Shown: positions 24,097 to 35,750, counted from the first letter of the stretch. The stretch is 64,000 bases of DNA from Psococerastis gibbosa (GCA_963971405.1 OZ020491.1:9480855-9544854), one strand, 5' to 3'. A program made the numbers and translations. The notes: generated by a model not told the origin, from the letters alone.

Positions 24097-24953
24097 GCTT
24101 TCCAATTTATACGAAGTATAAAGCTTTGTGACGGTCGAAATTTTCGATTCCGAGATTTCAACGGATTTACACGTTTTAAGGTCCCAGGAACCCAAAAAAG
24201 TGGTTTTTACGAAATGTCTGTCTGTCTGTCTGTCTCTCTGTCTGTGCGTCGATTTCCGGGCAAACTACTCGGTCAATTTTGATGAAATTTTGCATGTAGG
24301 TTCACAAAAATCATACCTCGTGACCATTTTTTTTTATTTTGGGCTAACTCAATTTGGGGGGTTTTTATTTTCAAAAAGCTTCAAAAAAACGTCTAAAAAA
24401 ATTATTTCCCCAAAACGGCTCCAACGATTTCTTTTAAATTCACATATATTGTAGTTGTTGTTAATGTTGATAAAATGTGGGGGGTCGCTTGCCCCTTGAT
24501 AGTTTGCTTCTGGGGGTAAAAAAATAAAAATGACTAAATTTTAATGAAAAATGACTAAAAATAATTTTTCTGCGACACCTTTCTATCGATGATTTCTACC
24601 TTCAGGTATGTTTTAGGTGTTAAATTGAGTAACGAAACCGGACAGGTTGCTTTCCCAAAAAAGTATTTGGTTTTGTACAAAAAAATGTTTTTTGTTTTTT
24701 AAATGGTAGAAAATTCACGCTCAAATGCATTGCGTGCCCTGCCAGTATTGCTGTGTGGTAATGTGTTGGTCTGACCTATCTAGAATTTACCTCACCACCA
24801 GTGACGAGTGACGTCAGGTGACGCCCCCCCCCCCCCCGAGATATCGTAAATTTAACCATAGGAAAATTATTTACCATGAAATTACTCATTTTCTCTATCT
24901 ACTAATTTTGATAAATTGGAAAGCATGTTCTAGTAAACTCGGACCGGTTCTTT
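24097..24953 (+). repeat. GTCTGTCT-core dispersed repeat, reference full-length copy
   Basis: About 857 bp, from GCTTTCCAATTTATACGAAG to ACTCGGACCGGTTCTTT, with GATAAATTGGAAAGC near the right end forming a 14-bp inverted match to the start. It contains (GTCT)n, a C14 run at 24824-24837 and no coding frame. It is probably a non-autonomous DNA transposon family. Confidence 0.8.
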
Positions 24954-25114
24954 GGCTTTGTAAAATCTACAGCTATACTTTACAACTATTAAAAAATGCG
25001 TAAAACTCTACAATTTTTCTATTATATTATCAATTTTTTCTTCAATCCTGCCTGATGACGTCATAAGGTCTACTTAGTTTTGCCCCGCCATCATTCTAAA
25101 ACTTTACGCCTCTG
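24954..25114 (-). mobile_element. hAT-like MITE fragment
   Basis: It ends in AAAACTTTACGCCTCTG, the inverse of the CAGAGGCGTAAAGTTTTAG terminus at 35751. The interior TGCGTAAAACTCTAC and TGACGTCATAAGG match 35751-36047 and 38497-38808. The other end is missing, abutting the preceding repeat. Confidence 0.7.
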
Positions 25115-26235
25115 GGTAGCGTAGAGGAAAAGCAGGGTCTGCGGAATCTCCCTACACATGATTCGGCCATAGCCGGAAGGGATTTTTTACAATAATATAC
25201 ATACATTTATTTCTTATTTACACTATTCTTTATACAAATTTATTAAATTTTATTTTCTATTTTTTTCGTTGAATTTTCTATAAAAGCGTGTTTTTTAGTT
25301 TTTAAACTATTTTTTCTTTTTCACTTTTTAGTTGAATTTTCTTTTTTATTGAGCTTCAAAAACTCTGAATACAAGTATGTTTTGTTTTTGTTTTTTTTTT
25401 AACAAGATCCCCTGGCAACAGCCACCCGACGTGGCCCTTGGTTGCCATGGCAGCAGACGCCACACTTTCATGTAAAGGATGCGGAAATAAATTTAATAAT
25501 TTTTATTAGCGAATTTAATCAGGATAATCGGATAATGTTATTGAATTATTGCATTGTCATCGGTCTTTGACAGGTGTGCAAAGTTTGAATTAAATCTGAT
25601 CGTTCAAAGTAGGGCAAAATCGAGCCCAAAGGAGTCGGTTACAAACATACAGGTGAAACTAATAAAAGCGTTGTAAAACGTAATGAAAAGTATTCAATTT
25701 TGAGGTACCAATTTTCTACGTAGGATATCCTCGGATTCACATATTTTCACGGTACCTTTCCACCACAACTGAAAGGTTCTACTTGAAAACAGATAATCAT
25801 CTCTCTATTGGTTAGTACGGCATCTTGATGAATAAAACAGCCGTAAAAGCAGTAGGCTGTATCTTGCCAATCCATCTCGGCTCAAAGTTTGTTTTGTAAG
25901 GCAACCTTGAGGGCCGAAACCCAACATGGCCGTTTGGGGATGCATCCATCTAATTAAATTATGGTGAGGCGTTCCCTTAGAGAATAAACTCCACCAGTTT
26001 GACCTTACTTTAATCTTACTTGTTAAGCGCAAATCGGACCCCCACCCCGCATTTTTTATACAAAGTCAAATTTCAATCAAAGAGAGACGAAAACATATTG
26101 GCCATCATCAGACTGTAAAACTTTCAACCATAAAATGAGGAATAAAATATTCATTAACCCTTTTTATTTTTAGATCCTATGTTGTATCTTATGGACGGAT
26201 TCCTTGAAGCTTGAGAACCTTCAATTATACAGGTG
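25115..26235. other. No supported gene
   Basis: The minus-strand frame 25805-26032 has no recognised motif. No structured repeat was identified. Confidence 0.4.
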
Positions 26236-26239
26236 TTAC

Positions 26240-26460
26240 CCATTGGCAAGTTCCAAATTTCATATAAATCCACCGAGTAGTTACCCACAAATCGACGAAC
26301 AGACAGACATTTCGTAAAAAAATTTTTTTTCTGTCCCTGGGACCTCAAAACTTTTAAATCCATGGAAATCTCGATCTTTTGGCCTTCACACAGCTTTCCT
26401 ATACTAACGTCATGAACACTATTGTGTTATATATTCAATGCTAACGTACAAATAGGAAAG
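26240..26460 (-). repeat. GTCTGTCT-core repeat, reverse fragment
   Basis: AATTTCATATAAATCCACCGAG, CGACGAACAGACAGACATTTCG and CCTGGGACCTCAAAAC match the left third of the family in reverse. Confidence 0.7.
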
Positions 26461-27160
26461 CAAAAAAGGATCTTCAAAACGATTCCTGGATTACACGGTA
26501 ACATACAGCAGATAAGAACATTTTAATATACTGTATATATATGCAAGTTACCAAGTGCACCTTTTAAGGTAAAAGGATATTTACGACACAACGAGTCGAG
26601 TAGAGACCATTGTTCTTGTACAAAGGTGGCCACTAGCTCATAATTAAGTTCTACGAGAACCTTATGCTCAGAGTCATTCCCTTTTTATGGAGCTACTGCT
26701 TGGCTACTTAACTTTACGGTCCAAATTTCCCTTTATGATTCAAAACCCCCGGATCTGGGATTCAGCAGTTATAAAATACAGTATGTAGCCAACAGCAAGA
26801 GGCAAGTCTGAAGTCTGCTCTTTTCCTCAAACATGTTTCAAAGGTCCATTATAGTTATGAGTTTTTAGGTAATAATAGAGCATGATGAAATACTTATTAT
26901 TGCAGCCATCTTTGTTTTTTTTTTAAATGTGATCCAATTTTATAAGGTACTTTTTTTTAATGACTTGAGATTAAAATAGGCTTTGCGGGATAGGTAGACT
27001 GGAAGATGGTATTATTATATTATTATTAAAACCAGCAATATTTTTAAATACTTATAATATAATAAATAAATATTATAATATTATAAAATACAAAATTATA
27101 ATTTTCAATTCCAAAATCTGTCCTGTCGGCGGTTTAACTTTTTAATTTATTTTCATATAC
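26461..27160. other. No supported gene
   Basis: AT-rich sequence with TATAATATT microsatellite-like stretches at about 27010-27100. Confidence 0.45.
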
Positions 27161-27164
27161 GAAA

Positions 27165-27320
27165 ACAGATTAATTGCATACTTTAAGTTAAATCCCAATA
27201 ACCTTTTCAGTCACCTCGCTGAGTAACTTAGCAGTATTGAGTTATGACAGGTCTCCGATCACATGGTGAAAAGAGACGCGCACTAGTAGGCCCTATTAGC
27301 ACGCTACCATCATGCTAGCA
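27165..27320 (-). mobile_element. SINE family B, diverged reverse copy
   Basis: AGATTAATTGCATAC, CTTTTCAGTCACCTCG and GTTATGACAGGTCTCCGATC identify the family. Confidence 0.65.
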
Positions 27321-27639
27321 GATTTCCCACTAATCACGCCAACGAACAGGGCTCGTGGCCCGTTTGGTGCTTATTTTTTCTCGCACCATACGGTGGGCCT
27401 GAGAAAGGTAGGCCCGCACTACCACCCCCCCCCCTCCACAAGAATAATTAACGCCAATTGATCCAATTTTCGATACAGAGTGTACACTACAATAAAATTA
27501 TATACCTTAAGGCTTCAGTCAGCCCGTGTTTTGGATATACAGTACAATACATGTAATTCAATCGCAATATGTAGTAGTAAGTAGTGTTCGTCGGGTTAAT
27601 AACGACTTAGGCCTCATTTTTGGGCCCATAGAACGACCC

Positions 27640-27862
27640 CGACTTGACTGTCCTATGCCCCAGCCCATAGGACAGTGGACCTCCTGATTATAGTGGATTC
27701 CGAACCACTTGGGAAACACAGTGAAGTCACATGATTAGTTCGGAGGTGACCAGGACAAGTCCTACCATGTTTCCCTACCGGCGCTGTGCACATGACCAAG
27801 TTATCTGCAGCTTTGAACCTGCTCTGGTCCGCTGGATTCAACTTGGTACGGCGGCCGGCAAT
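27640..27862 (+). repeat. Dispersed repeat family E
   Basis: GACCTCCTGATTATAGTGGA, CGGAGGTGACCAGGA and GCTGTGCACATGACCAAGTT recur at 39040-39340 (+) and, inverted, at 55800-56180. Class unknown. It may be part of a longer retroelement, but no coding motif was recognised. Confidence 0.65.
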
Positions 27863-28161
27863 CGCAATATCAATACAGTAGTTAAATAATTATTGGTTAG
27901 AAGTAGTTAATCAAATGGTTAGTTGTATCAGTTTCCTATAATAGGTAGTTAGTAAATAGTTAATTCCGCTTTGTTAGTAATTTCTGTTCTCAGCCATTTG
28001 TCTAAAATTTCTTTTAAATATTGATAAATTTTTAGCTGTTTTAATCTCAAGGGGAAGTTTGTTGTAAAAATGTAATCCAGTGAATTCTGTCTGTCTCTGT
28101 ATTAAGGTAGTTTTGGGTCTGACTTGTATTAGTGGTTGTGTTTGTATTTATCGTGTGGTAT

Positions 28162-28399
28162 ACATTGTAGTATTATATGGTATATATAACACTGACTTTA
28201 AACTAACTTTGGTTGAAGAGGTAACCTCCTCTATATAACCGAAATTAGAGGATTTGGAAAAAACCGGGCTTGGCGGGATTCGAACCCACGATCTACGCCT
28301 AACCGGGGCGTTAAGCGGTTAAGACGACGCCCCGGTTAGGCGTAGATCGTGGGTTCGAATCCCGCCAAGCCGTGTTTTTTCCATATCCTCGAATTTCGG
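28162..28399. mobile_element. Hairpin tRNA-derived SINE inserted in the LINE
   Basis: The insertion is flanked by a 14-bp duplication TTATCGTGTGGTAT at 28148-28161 and 28400-28413. Its right two thirds are a near-perfect palindrome (about 28238-28400). Each arm holds a tRNA 3' half with the B-box GTGGGTTCGAATCCCGCC and a T6 pol III terminator, and the loop is about 17 nt around 28312-28328. A working tRNA gene is unlikely because the two halves face each other. Confidence 0.75.
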
Positions 28400-28945
28400 T
28401 TATCGTGTGGTATGGTTGTGATTTACTGTTTCCTTCGATTTCTCATTTTTGTATATCTGCAGAATAGATTCTTTCTTAAAAAATTGTTGAACAGTGAGTG
28501 TATTAGATATTTCAAACAAAGTGCTTGTGGGAAAAGTGTTTGGTTTCTTATGTATAATTTTTAGGATTTTCCGATGCATAACATTTAACTTGTCTATAGT
28601 GTTTTTACATGCTCCTCCCCATGCAGTTATTCCATATTGCAGATGTGATTGTACCAGGACATGCGGTAGATTGTTTTTAACAGTATTGGGTTAGCTATAT
28701 TTTTGAGTTGTACAAATTTGTAGATAGTCTTTCGAAGTTTTTGTAACGTATGTGGCCTTTCCATTTCAACTTTTCATCAATTATTAGACCTATATATATA
28801 TTTTTTTCTTTTTCAAATTTAGTGGCATTGGTTTGCGTGACATTGTTTACCGTGGCATTCTCAGTGTTTTTTTTATTAGAAAAATTTATAAAATTGGTTT
28901 TTGCTAGGTTAAGACTTCGGTAGTATTCTTTTAGCCATTTCTGTA

Positions 28946-30388
28946 CTAAACCGAAGTCTGTATTTGTCTTGGTGGTAGCTCCTGGCTTGACTCAGCTGTA
29001 CATGTTATTATAGTATCATCTGCAAACGCAGAGATTGAGCCATTGGTTTTTAGGGTTAATAAATCGTTTATAAAAAGTGAAAATATTAGGGGTGCTAAAA
29101 CAGTACCTTGGGGTAGACCGAGGGAGATAATTTTTTCGTCACTGAGTTCATTTGCTATTCTAGTTCGTTGATTTCTATTGGTTAAGTAATTTTTAATTAA
29201 TTTCGATGCAACTCCACGTATTCCAAGTTTGTCTAATTTTATTATTAATCTGTCGTGCGGAATTGTGTCAAATACTTTCTGTAAGTCAAGTGCGATACTT
29301 AAGCCACGCCGTTGTTTTTCGCGGGCTTCGTAAAGTTTTTGAACCAACTTGTTGATTGCCTCGTTTGTTCCGCGCCGTTTCATTAAATTTTTCAGAGAAT
29401 GTTTGGATTTTTATGTGTATGCTTCATTCGATAATTTTACTTACATTAGATAATAAAGAAATTGGGCGGTAATTATTTATGTCCATACGGTTCCCAGCAA
29501 TTTTGTATATAGGTATCACAATTGAATTTTTTAGTGTATCTGGAAAAATGCCCGTCTTTAATGTACAATATTATTTATTATGTGTGTTAAGGGCATACTT
29601 ATGTGTGCTGCCGACTTTTTTAAGGTATTGTTTGTTATTTTCTCTTCCCCGGAAACGTAACTGCTTTTTATACTTTTTTATGGCGTTTTCTATAACTGGT
29701 TCCGTGGTAGGAGTCAGAAATATTGTATTGTTTTTTAAAGGTATGTCATTTATTAGTTGATCTTCAGAATTCTTCATTTGATTAATTTTGTTTGCCAAAG
29801 TGTATCCGATTTCAATGTAATAGTCATTAAAAGTATTTGCAATTTCTTTCAGTTCATTTTTTGAGTTTATTACTTGGTTGTTAATAGATATTGATTCATT
29901 GGTTTCGGCTTGGTTTTCTTCTCATTGGTGATTTCGTTTACAACATTCCAGGTTTTCCTCATATCTTTACCGGCATAAAGTAGTTTATTTTTTAAATAAA
30001 TTTCTTTGGTATTCTTGATTTTTAATTTTACTATTTTGGAAAAGTTCTTTTTATGGGTTGCTAGGGCTGTATTGTGAGGTAGTTTTTTAAATATTACATG
30101 TAGTTTATCGCGGTGTCTTATACTGTTAATTAATTCAACAGTCATCCATGGTTTTAGCATTCGTGCTTTGCTTGATTTGTTATGTTTTATTGTTACAGTT
30201 GTGTTATTTTTTATGTGTTCAGTAAATTTTAAAATGAAGGCAGCGTAGGATTTGTTTTCTTCTTCTAGTGTTTCAGACCACGTTTCTGTTATGTATACCA
30301 ATGCATGAAAAAATATTTTTACAAATACCGCAGTTATTAGGGTCCAAAGAAAATTCAAAATCACGACTTGGGAGAAGTCATTTTGCAA
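28946..30388 (-). pseudogene. Reverse transcriptase and linker remnant
   Basis: The linker frame (30388-29870) has Lys-Pro-Trp-Met-Thr followed by Ile-Arg-His-Arg-Asp-Lys, then Trp-Asn-Val-Val-Asn-Glu, as in jockey-type elements. At about 29570-29420 the sequence reads Tyr-Arg-Pro-Ile-Ser-Leu-Leu. The frame 29383-28946 contains Ala-Leu-Asp-Leu-Gln-Lys-Val-Phe-Asp-Thr-Ile (motif A), Gly-Leu-Pro-Gln-Gly-Thr-Val-Leu (motif B) and Phe-Ala-Asp-Asp-Thr (catalytic box). Several frame changes and stops separate these blocks, so no functional enzyme can be made. The clade is inferred from motif style only. Confidence 0.8.
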
Positions 30389-30612
30389 ATGAAGCGCCTA
30401 GGTGAAAGTGACAAAAATAAATATTCGAGATAATTGAGGCTTATGTTTGTAACTCCATGTTCCATGAATTCTAGCATTGTCAAAATGACAGATCCCGATG
30501 TTCCTGTTGGTTTCTAGGATAAAGAGCAGCTAGATAGAGTGCACTTAACTCCAAAACGCAAAAAATGTCACTTGCACCCCTAGGCTTCTAGGCGCTTCAA
30601 ATGTAATTTCTC
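30371..30612. mobile_element. Hairpin element at the LINE 5' border
   Basis: TTTTGCAAATGAAGCGCCTAGG at the left pairs with CTAGGCGCTTCAAATGTAATTT at the right, and GTGACAAAAA pairs with the inner right arm. No clear target duplication was seen. Confidence 0.55.
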
Positions 30613-30711
30613 TCTTTAAACATTGCTAACTAAGCCGGCTATAACATTTGCATATTATTTGACTTTGTCTGTTTGCAAATAAATGCTTATTTATTAATTT
30701 TATTTATTTAT

Positions 30712-31194
30712 TCCTCTTGTCAATTTTTCTTCAATAATTGATGAGGTTTTTTCTTTACTCCATGTCATTCTCCATTTTAACTTCCGCATGTTAAGATTGA
30801 TCAATAATCACAGAGTAAAATCACGCTTTGCAAACAATAACAAACTAAAATTAAGCAATGGCATCGTCTGTATAATATATATATCATGGATATGATAAAT
30901 AATTGTAATTAATTTCTTGAGATCAAACGAATTATTTCATAATTTAAATCATAAAATTTCTTGTAGATTATAAAATTAAAAGAAAGACGGGCAAACTTAC
31001 AAAATTGGACAAAATTGAAAACAAAAATGGTCAATTATTGAAGACAAATGGAATGAGGCGTAAAAATATAAATGATATTTCCGTCAATGACACTATCAAA
31101 ATTGAAGAAAAATTGACAAGTGGAATGAGGTGTAAAAATATAAATGATATTTCCGTCAATGATATTATCAAAATTGAAAAGTGGAATAGCCGCC
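30712..31194. mobile_element. MITE-like repeat with internal 72-bp duplication
   Basis: The right end GTGGAATAGCCGCC matches the 2135/31512/58079 family, and the left end has CTCTTGTCAATTTTTCTTCAA. Within it, GAATGAGGYGTAAAAATATA and ATGATATTTCCGTCAATGA occur twice, at about 31050-31108 and 31122-31178. The 80-codon plus-strand frame is produced by that duplication. Confidence 0.6.
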
Positions 31195-31511
31195 TAAGAA
31201 AACTCTATGCCTGGGAAATTCATAATTCGCTCACTCCGAGCTTTTAGAGCCAGTAAAGCTGTGCGAGCGAGGGGACCGCAGTGTTGCCAATGAAATCTTT
31301 ACGACCCTCCTCCATTATGGATCACAACCCATAAAGTAAAAAATATTGATAATTTATGGCGGCTATAATATATACTCGTACCCCCATATTCTACGGCCCT
31401 ATTACAGAGCGTTACACGCTTCAATAATTTGTGTGAAAGTACACGGTATGGTATGTATATTTTAAGTTAAAGGGTTTACGGTTCAAAATTGTGTTTTCTG
31501 GGCTTTGCTTA

Positions 31512-31688
31512 GGCGGATATTTCACTTATCAATTTTCCGTCATTTGTGCATCAAAAATTGATGAGATGTTTGTTTCAAGGAGACTATTATGTTGACACTT
31601 AACTTATCTATTATAAATTTGGTTATAATATGGTAGAGACTTATTATTGATGCATAAATGACGGAATATTGACAAGTGGAATAGCCAC
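31512..31688. mobile_element. PIF/Harbinger-like MITE
   Basis: GGCGGATATTTCACTTATCAA at the left pairs with TTGACAAGTGGAATAGCCAC at the right. TTA precedes the left end. The inner AATTGATGAGATG and CTTATTATTGATGC match relatives. Confidence 0.7.
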
Positions 31689-31689
31689 A

Positions 31690-32097
31690 TAAATTAATTT
31701 TAATGTAGCAAGAGCCTCCCATTTGTAGCTTGAACGTTAGAAAATAATAATTCAATGTAATGGCAAAAGACATTGCATGGAAACACAGCTGAGAGGTAAG
31801 CTCATAATGTTACCAAAATAGTCACAAAGTACGATACAATTCATAGGTACAGTAAGAAAAGTTTTTTTAGCGTCTGGGTTCGGAAAGAACCCCAAAGGGG
31901 AAAACCTTATTGTTTTAACAAGATCAAATTTGAAATTTCACAAGAGATATCAATCGGGAGCCATCGTTCAGGGTTTAATTCATGGAAAAAATGATCTTCC
32001 ACACATTGTTTCATAGTATCAAATGCCATCACACCATAAAATTGATTTGTACAAAAAGAGTTTCATTTCAGTCTTTATTAACGGTCCAACAGTGCTT
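31690..32097. other. No supported gene
   Basis: AT-rich, with no exon-like signals that stand out. Confidence 0.4.
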
Positions 32098-32107
32098 ACT
32101 AATTAGT

Positions 32108-32403
32108 AAGGCACTATATACCCGGGTATTGTCATCCGCCATGTTGTATCCCAAGTTTCCTATATGGTAAGCATTGTAAGAAAAGTAAAAGATTGAAAAA
32201 TGTTGAAAAAAAACGAATATATACGTTTTAGTATTTTCTTATGAACTACTTCCCTAATTGGTAGCACGTTTTTTAAATAATAATAAATAAACAACGGTAA
32301 ATTTCTAAAAATAAATAGGGAAACACCCAATGCTTGGCTTATACACCAGACTTATAATGGATACAACATGGCGGATGACAATACCTGTCTAATATAGAGC
32401 CCT
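32108..32403. mobile_element. MULE-like non-autonomous element, 296 bp, 10-bp duplication
   Basis: It is flanked by ACTAATTAGT at 32098-32107 and 32404-32413. The termini are inverted: AAGGCACTATATA... and AGGGCTCTATATT... inward, then GGTATTGTCATCCGCCATG on both arms. A 9-11-bp duplication suits Mutator-like elements, but the duplicated motif is itself palindromic, so the assignment is provisional. Confidence 0.65.
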
Positions 32404-32975
32404 ACTAATTAGTGAATTATAAACCAAACTAAACCATGAACAAAATATTATTTTGCAGAGACGTTCGCAATATCAGAAATTTTGGAGAATATTTAACTTT
32501 AAAAAAATGGCCTTCCACTAAAATAGATGACTAGTATATGACCTCAATAATTTAGGTTCAATGAAGTGTATAATAAGTAGTCATCAAAATATCTAAAAAG
32601 AAAGAGGCACTGCGACAAAAATGTTTTCTCTTCTATCCAGAACGCTGAAAAAAGCTTCTCAATTTTTCTCAACATCTCCCCTTAGACGTCTTCATTGAAT
32701 TCTTTGAAGAAAATCGTTTCTCATATATCCGCTGGGTCTGTTCTTCTGTAAAAATCTTCAGATTTCCACTTCAAACCCATTGCTAATTAAGTGATTGTGT
32801 TCCATCTACTCACTTCAGCGAGAACTAATATCACAACTTTGTGATGGTCTCTTTTGAAATCATTAGAGTATTATTCTTACAAATATTGATCGCAGGGATT
32901 GCATGTGTTATTAGGATATTTTTTAATTACTGTTTATGGACGCAAATCTAAGTATAGTGGGCCAATGATACTTAC

Positions 32976-33015
32976 CCTGCCATCGACTCCATGTATTCCA
33001 GTGAGGACGGCTCAG
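32976..33015 (-). other. Candidate 40-nt exon
   Basis: On the minus strand, CCACTTGCAG then 40 nt then GTAAGTATC gives both canonical splice signals. One frame reads Glu-Pro-Ser-Ser-Leu-Glu-Tyr-Met-Glu-Ser-Met-Ala. It could be a small coding exon or a 5' UTR exon of the channel gene whose first coding exon is at 16243-16352. Chance is possible. Confidence 0.3.
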
Positions 33016-33346
33016 CTGCAAGTGGAGTTTCAGATTAACTCTCTCGAGTGTAGAAGGGCGGTTGCAGACTATATTCTTCTACAAGTTGATAAACAGTCAT
33101 TTAGACTGCCCTTATACTTAATATAGTTCAACTCATAGTTAGAACCTGAATACTAGATCAAAAACCTTGTTCAGTGTAATCGCAACTCGAAGGCACCACT
33201 TCGTAGGACAGTTAGTACCATCAATACTCTTACCGATCTGGATCCACTTGCACTGAACCTGCCCATGTTCAAAAAATCACCCGTTTTAAGCACTGTAAAC
33301 GGTCCTGTACCGTGACTTTCTGCTTTATTTTATATATATATATATA

Positions 33347-34037
33347 CAGTGGCGGCTCGTGGTGTATCAAAATGGTGGGGCAACGAATTGTAATAAAGTA
33401 ATAGCATATAACTTACCACTACTTGAATAACAAATAGATTCTTCAGCATTTCGATGTGGCAAACAAGTCTATCACTCGCTGTTTACATTTTTGTAATATT
33501 TGTTTACATTACCCTGCCTGGCCGTTGGGCAGAACCTGACTTCCCTAGTCAAAAATTCTTCTTTGAAAAATTTTATAATAATCATTAGTCATGACAAAAT
33601 AGTGAAACTCTTCTCAAAAATAACTCTTATAATTATGATTTTAAAAAAATACCAATATTCAACGATATTATTAATACGAAACATTTAAAGTCATTTTTGG
33701 GGCGCTGCCCCGCTGCCCATGTATAAATGCATATGGCATGAATTGCATTGCAAGGTCCATAAGAGAAAAGTTGTGTACACCTTTTCAATGGTGCGAACGA
33801 TCTTCTTAACTTTTGCCTGACTCGGTTGCCATGGCGACCCGGGGCTAAATTGAAAATTGCCCCAAGTTGCCCAGAGCACGCACATAGCATAGCCGAATTG
33901 TAGCAGTTGCATTTTTCTTCAGAATAGTATATTATTATTTCATTATTATTATTATTATTAAAAGGAAATTGCTTTGTTTGCCTGTAAAATTATGGGAGGG
34001 CTGTAGCCCCAGTGCCCTTATGGACGAGCCGCCACTG
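33347..34037. mobile_element. hAT-like non-autonomous element, 691 bp
   Basis: Perfect 14-bp terminal inverted repeats CAGTGGCGGCTCGT sit at both ends, flanked on each side by TATATATA. The 8-bp duplication fits hAT but lies in a TA microsatellite, so it cannot be proved. The interior frames (33500-33688, 33633-33912) have no transposase motif. Confidence 0.85.
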
Positions 34038-34052
34038 TATATATATATATAT

Positions 34053-34110
34053 ATGGGTTAGGCAGAAAAAGACTTACTAATATTAAGTCTCGCCCCGTAA
34101 ATATAAGAGG
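34053..34110 (+). mobile_element. LINE 3' end fragment
   Basis: GGGTTAGGCAGAAAAAGACTT and AAGTCTCGCCCCGTAAATATA match 2881-2935. Confidence 0.7.
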
Positions 34111-34162
34111 AAACAAACAAGCACTAGCTTGGGGATGCGGGATTGTATTGTATATTTTTGTA

Positions 34163-34222
34163 AATATATGCTCCTTGTCCAGGGAATACTGGGCAAGGAA
34201 AAGAAAGAAAGATTATTATTGT
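34163..34222 (+). mobile_element. LINE 3' UTR fragment
   Basis: CTCCTTGTCCAGGGAATACTG and GGGCAAGGAAAAGAAAG resemble the 3' hairpin of the 6.4-7.7 kb LINE, followed by (ATT)n. Confidence 0.5.
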
Positions 34223-34689
34223 TATTTACACAAGGGTATAATTGTTTACATTTATAAATCCTATATTCCTTCGGCGTAGGGGAGTATACGGAAGACGATT
34301 GACGAAGAAGAAGTATTATGTGACTTTACTGTAAGTGCTATCGAATTTGGACTTCTGGAATCTGTTGATCGTGTATATAAATATACTAAAAACTATTATT
34401 TTCAGACATTATTGGTATTGATTAATTTCTAGCCATTGGCAAACTGGTAGACAACACTGACAGTAACACAAGAACAGCAACATACAGGACAATTGTAAGA
34501 CTATGGACCAGGGACGAACTCAACAAATTACAGTAATGAATTAGGTAGGCTATATTTAGGTATTGAGTGCTACCCTCGCACGCCGCTGGCATGAGGGGGC
34601 ACTTCAACTGTATTTGTAATTTGATAAAAATTGTTTTTGGAAAAATACACGGTTATTTATTTACTATTATTTATTATAGGTACCGGCCA

Positions 34690-35270
34690 TCACCTTTCAC
34701 ATGTACGCTTGCTGAATATTGTTAATTCTTTTATCAACTTCTAACTATGAATGTACTTTTTTTCTCTTTTCACTCTTTCATTACATTGATACAATGATAT
34801 GGTCATTTGTGCGCTCCTCGCGAGAGACCTGTCGTAACTCAACACAGGCGTTACCTACTGAGGCGAATGAGAAGGTTATTCGGATACATTCTTTCAATTG
34901 CTTCTATACGATTAATTTGTAATTAAAAAACAAAAATGTCAACCTCCTACTTGTACGCTTGCTGAATATTGTTAATTCTTTTATATCAACTTCTAACTAT
35001 GAATGTAATATTTTCCTCTTTTCATTCATTACATTGCCAATGATATGGTTCACCTTGTGCGCTACCACGTTACGGAAATGGTCATTTGTTCGCTCCTGGC
35101 ACCCTATCTACGCACCATCCGATCGGAGATCTGTCGTAACTCAACACAGGCGTTACCTACAGAGGCGAATGAGAAGGTTATTCGGATACATTCTTTCAAT
35201 TGCTTCGTCTATACGATTAATTTTTAATTAAAAAACAAAAGAAAAAAAGAAAAAGAAAAAAACAGAAAAG
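34690..35270 (+). repeat. Tandem duplication of about 265 bp containing SINE family B
   Basis: TGTACGCTTGCTGAATATTG, CAACTTCTAACTATGAATG and the SINE body (CTGTCGTAACTCAACACAGG, GAATGAGAAGGTTATTCGG) occur at 34700-34930 and again at 34950-35240. The second copy is longer in the middle and ends in an A-rich GAAAAAAAGAAAAAG tail. Confidence 0.8.
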
Positions 35271-35274
35271 CTAT

Positions 35275-35750
35275 CTCTTTGATTTGTGGCAAATGCAATG
35301 CATCAGAAATAATTAATAAATCAAATGCAGAAAGATTCAATACAATGAACGGGATGCAATATGATTGGAGAATGTACAAATGAGTTCGAAGAACGAGAAA
35401 TATTTTCAATATCAACCCCATCATGCCTCCCCACTACAATGAGATATAGCTGTTTGCTGTAGACTGTAGGCGTAAAATGAATTGCGGGGGTTGAAAATCT
35501 ATAGACAAAGCCTCTCTGCGGGCATTCAGTCTCAGCGCCAGGTATAAAATCATTATTTTAGTGTGAAAAAAATGACGTCAAATATTTTGAGCTATGAAGA
35601 TACTGTAATACAATTTAATTCAGCTGCGTTTAATGTAATATACTGTTGAAGAGAAATTTTGTCAACAGCCAATATAGAGAGCTTGAGATGGTATGGCAGT
35701 TAACTCCCGAATTGCGTGTATCGAAATTGTTCATCTCCCCTCCGAAAGGG
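35275..35750. other. No supported gene
   Basis: No exon-like or repeat structure was recognised. Confidence 0.4.

Larger units (their letters stand above)
27880..30388 (-). mobile_element. Degraded LINE, minus strand, about 2.5 kb
   Basis: The coding order on the minus strand is linker (30388-29870), pre-RT and RT (29798-28946) and a C-terminal Tyr-Asn-Lys-Leu-Pro-Leu-Glu-Ile motif at about 28070-27990. The element is interrupted by a SINE-like insertion at 28162-28399 and by many frameshifts. It is 5'-truncated, with no endonuclease domain seen. Confidence 0.8.

Noticed and set aside
28238-28400. Two tRNA genes in inverted orientation
   Set aside because: Only 3' halves with B-boxes are present and they share one loop. 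No complete cloverleaf with both acceptor strands forms.
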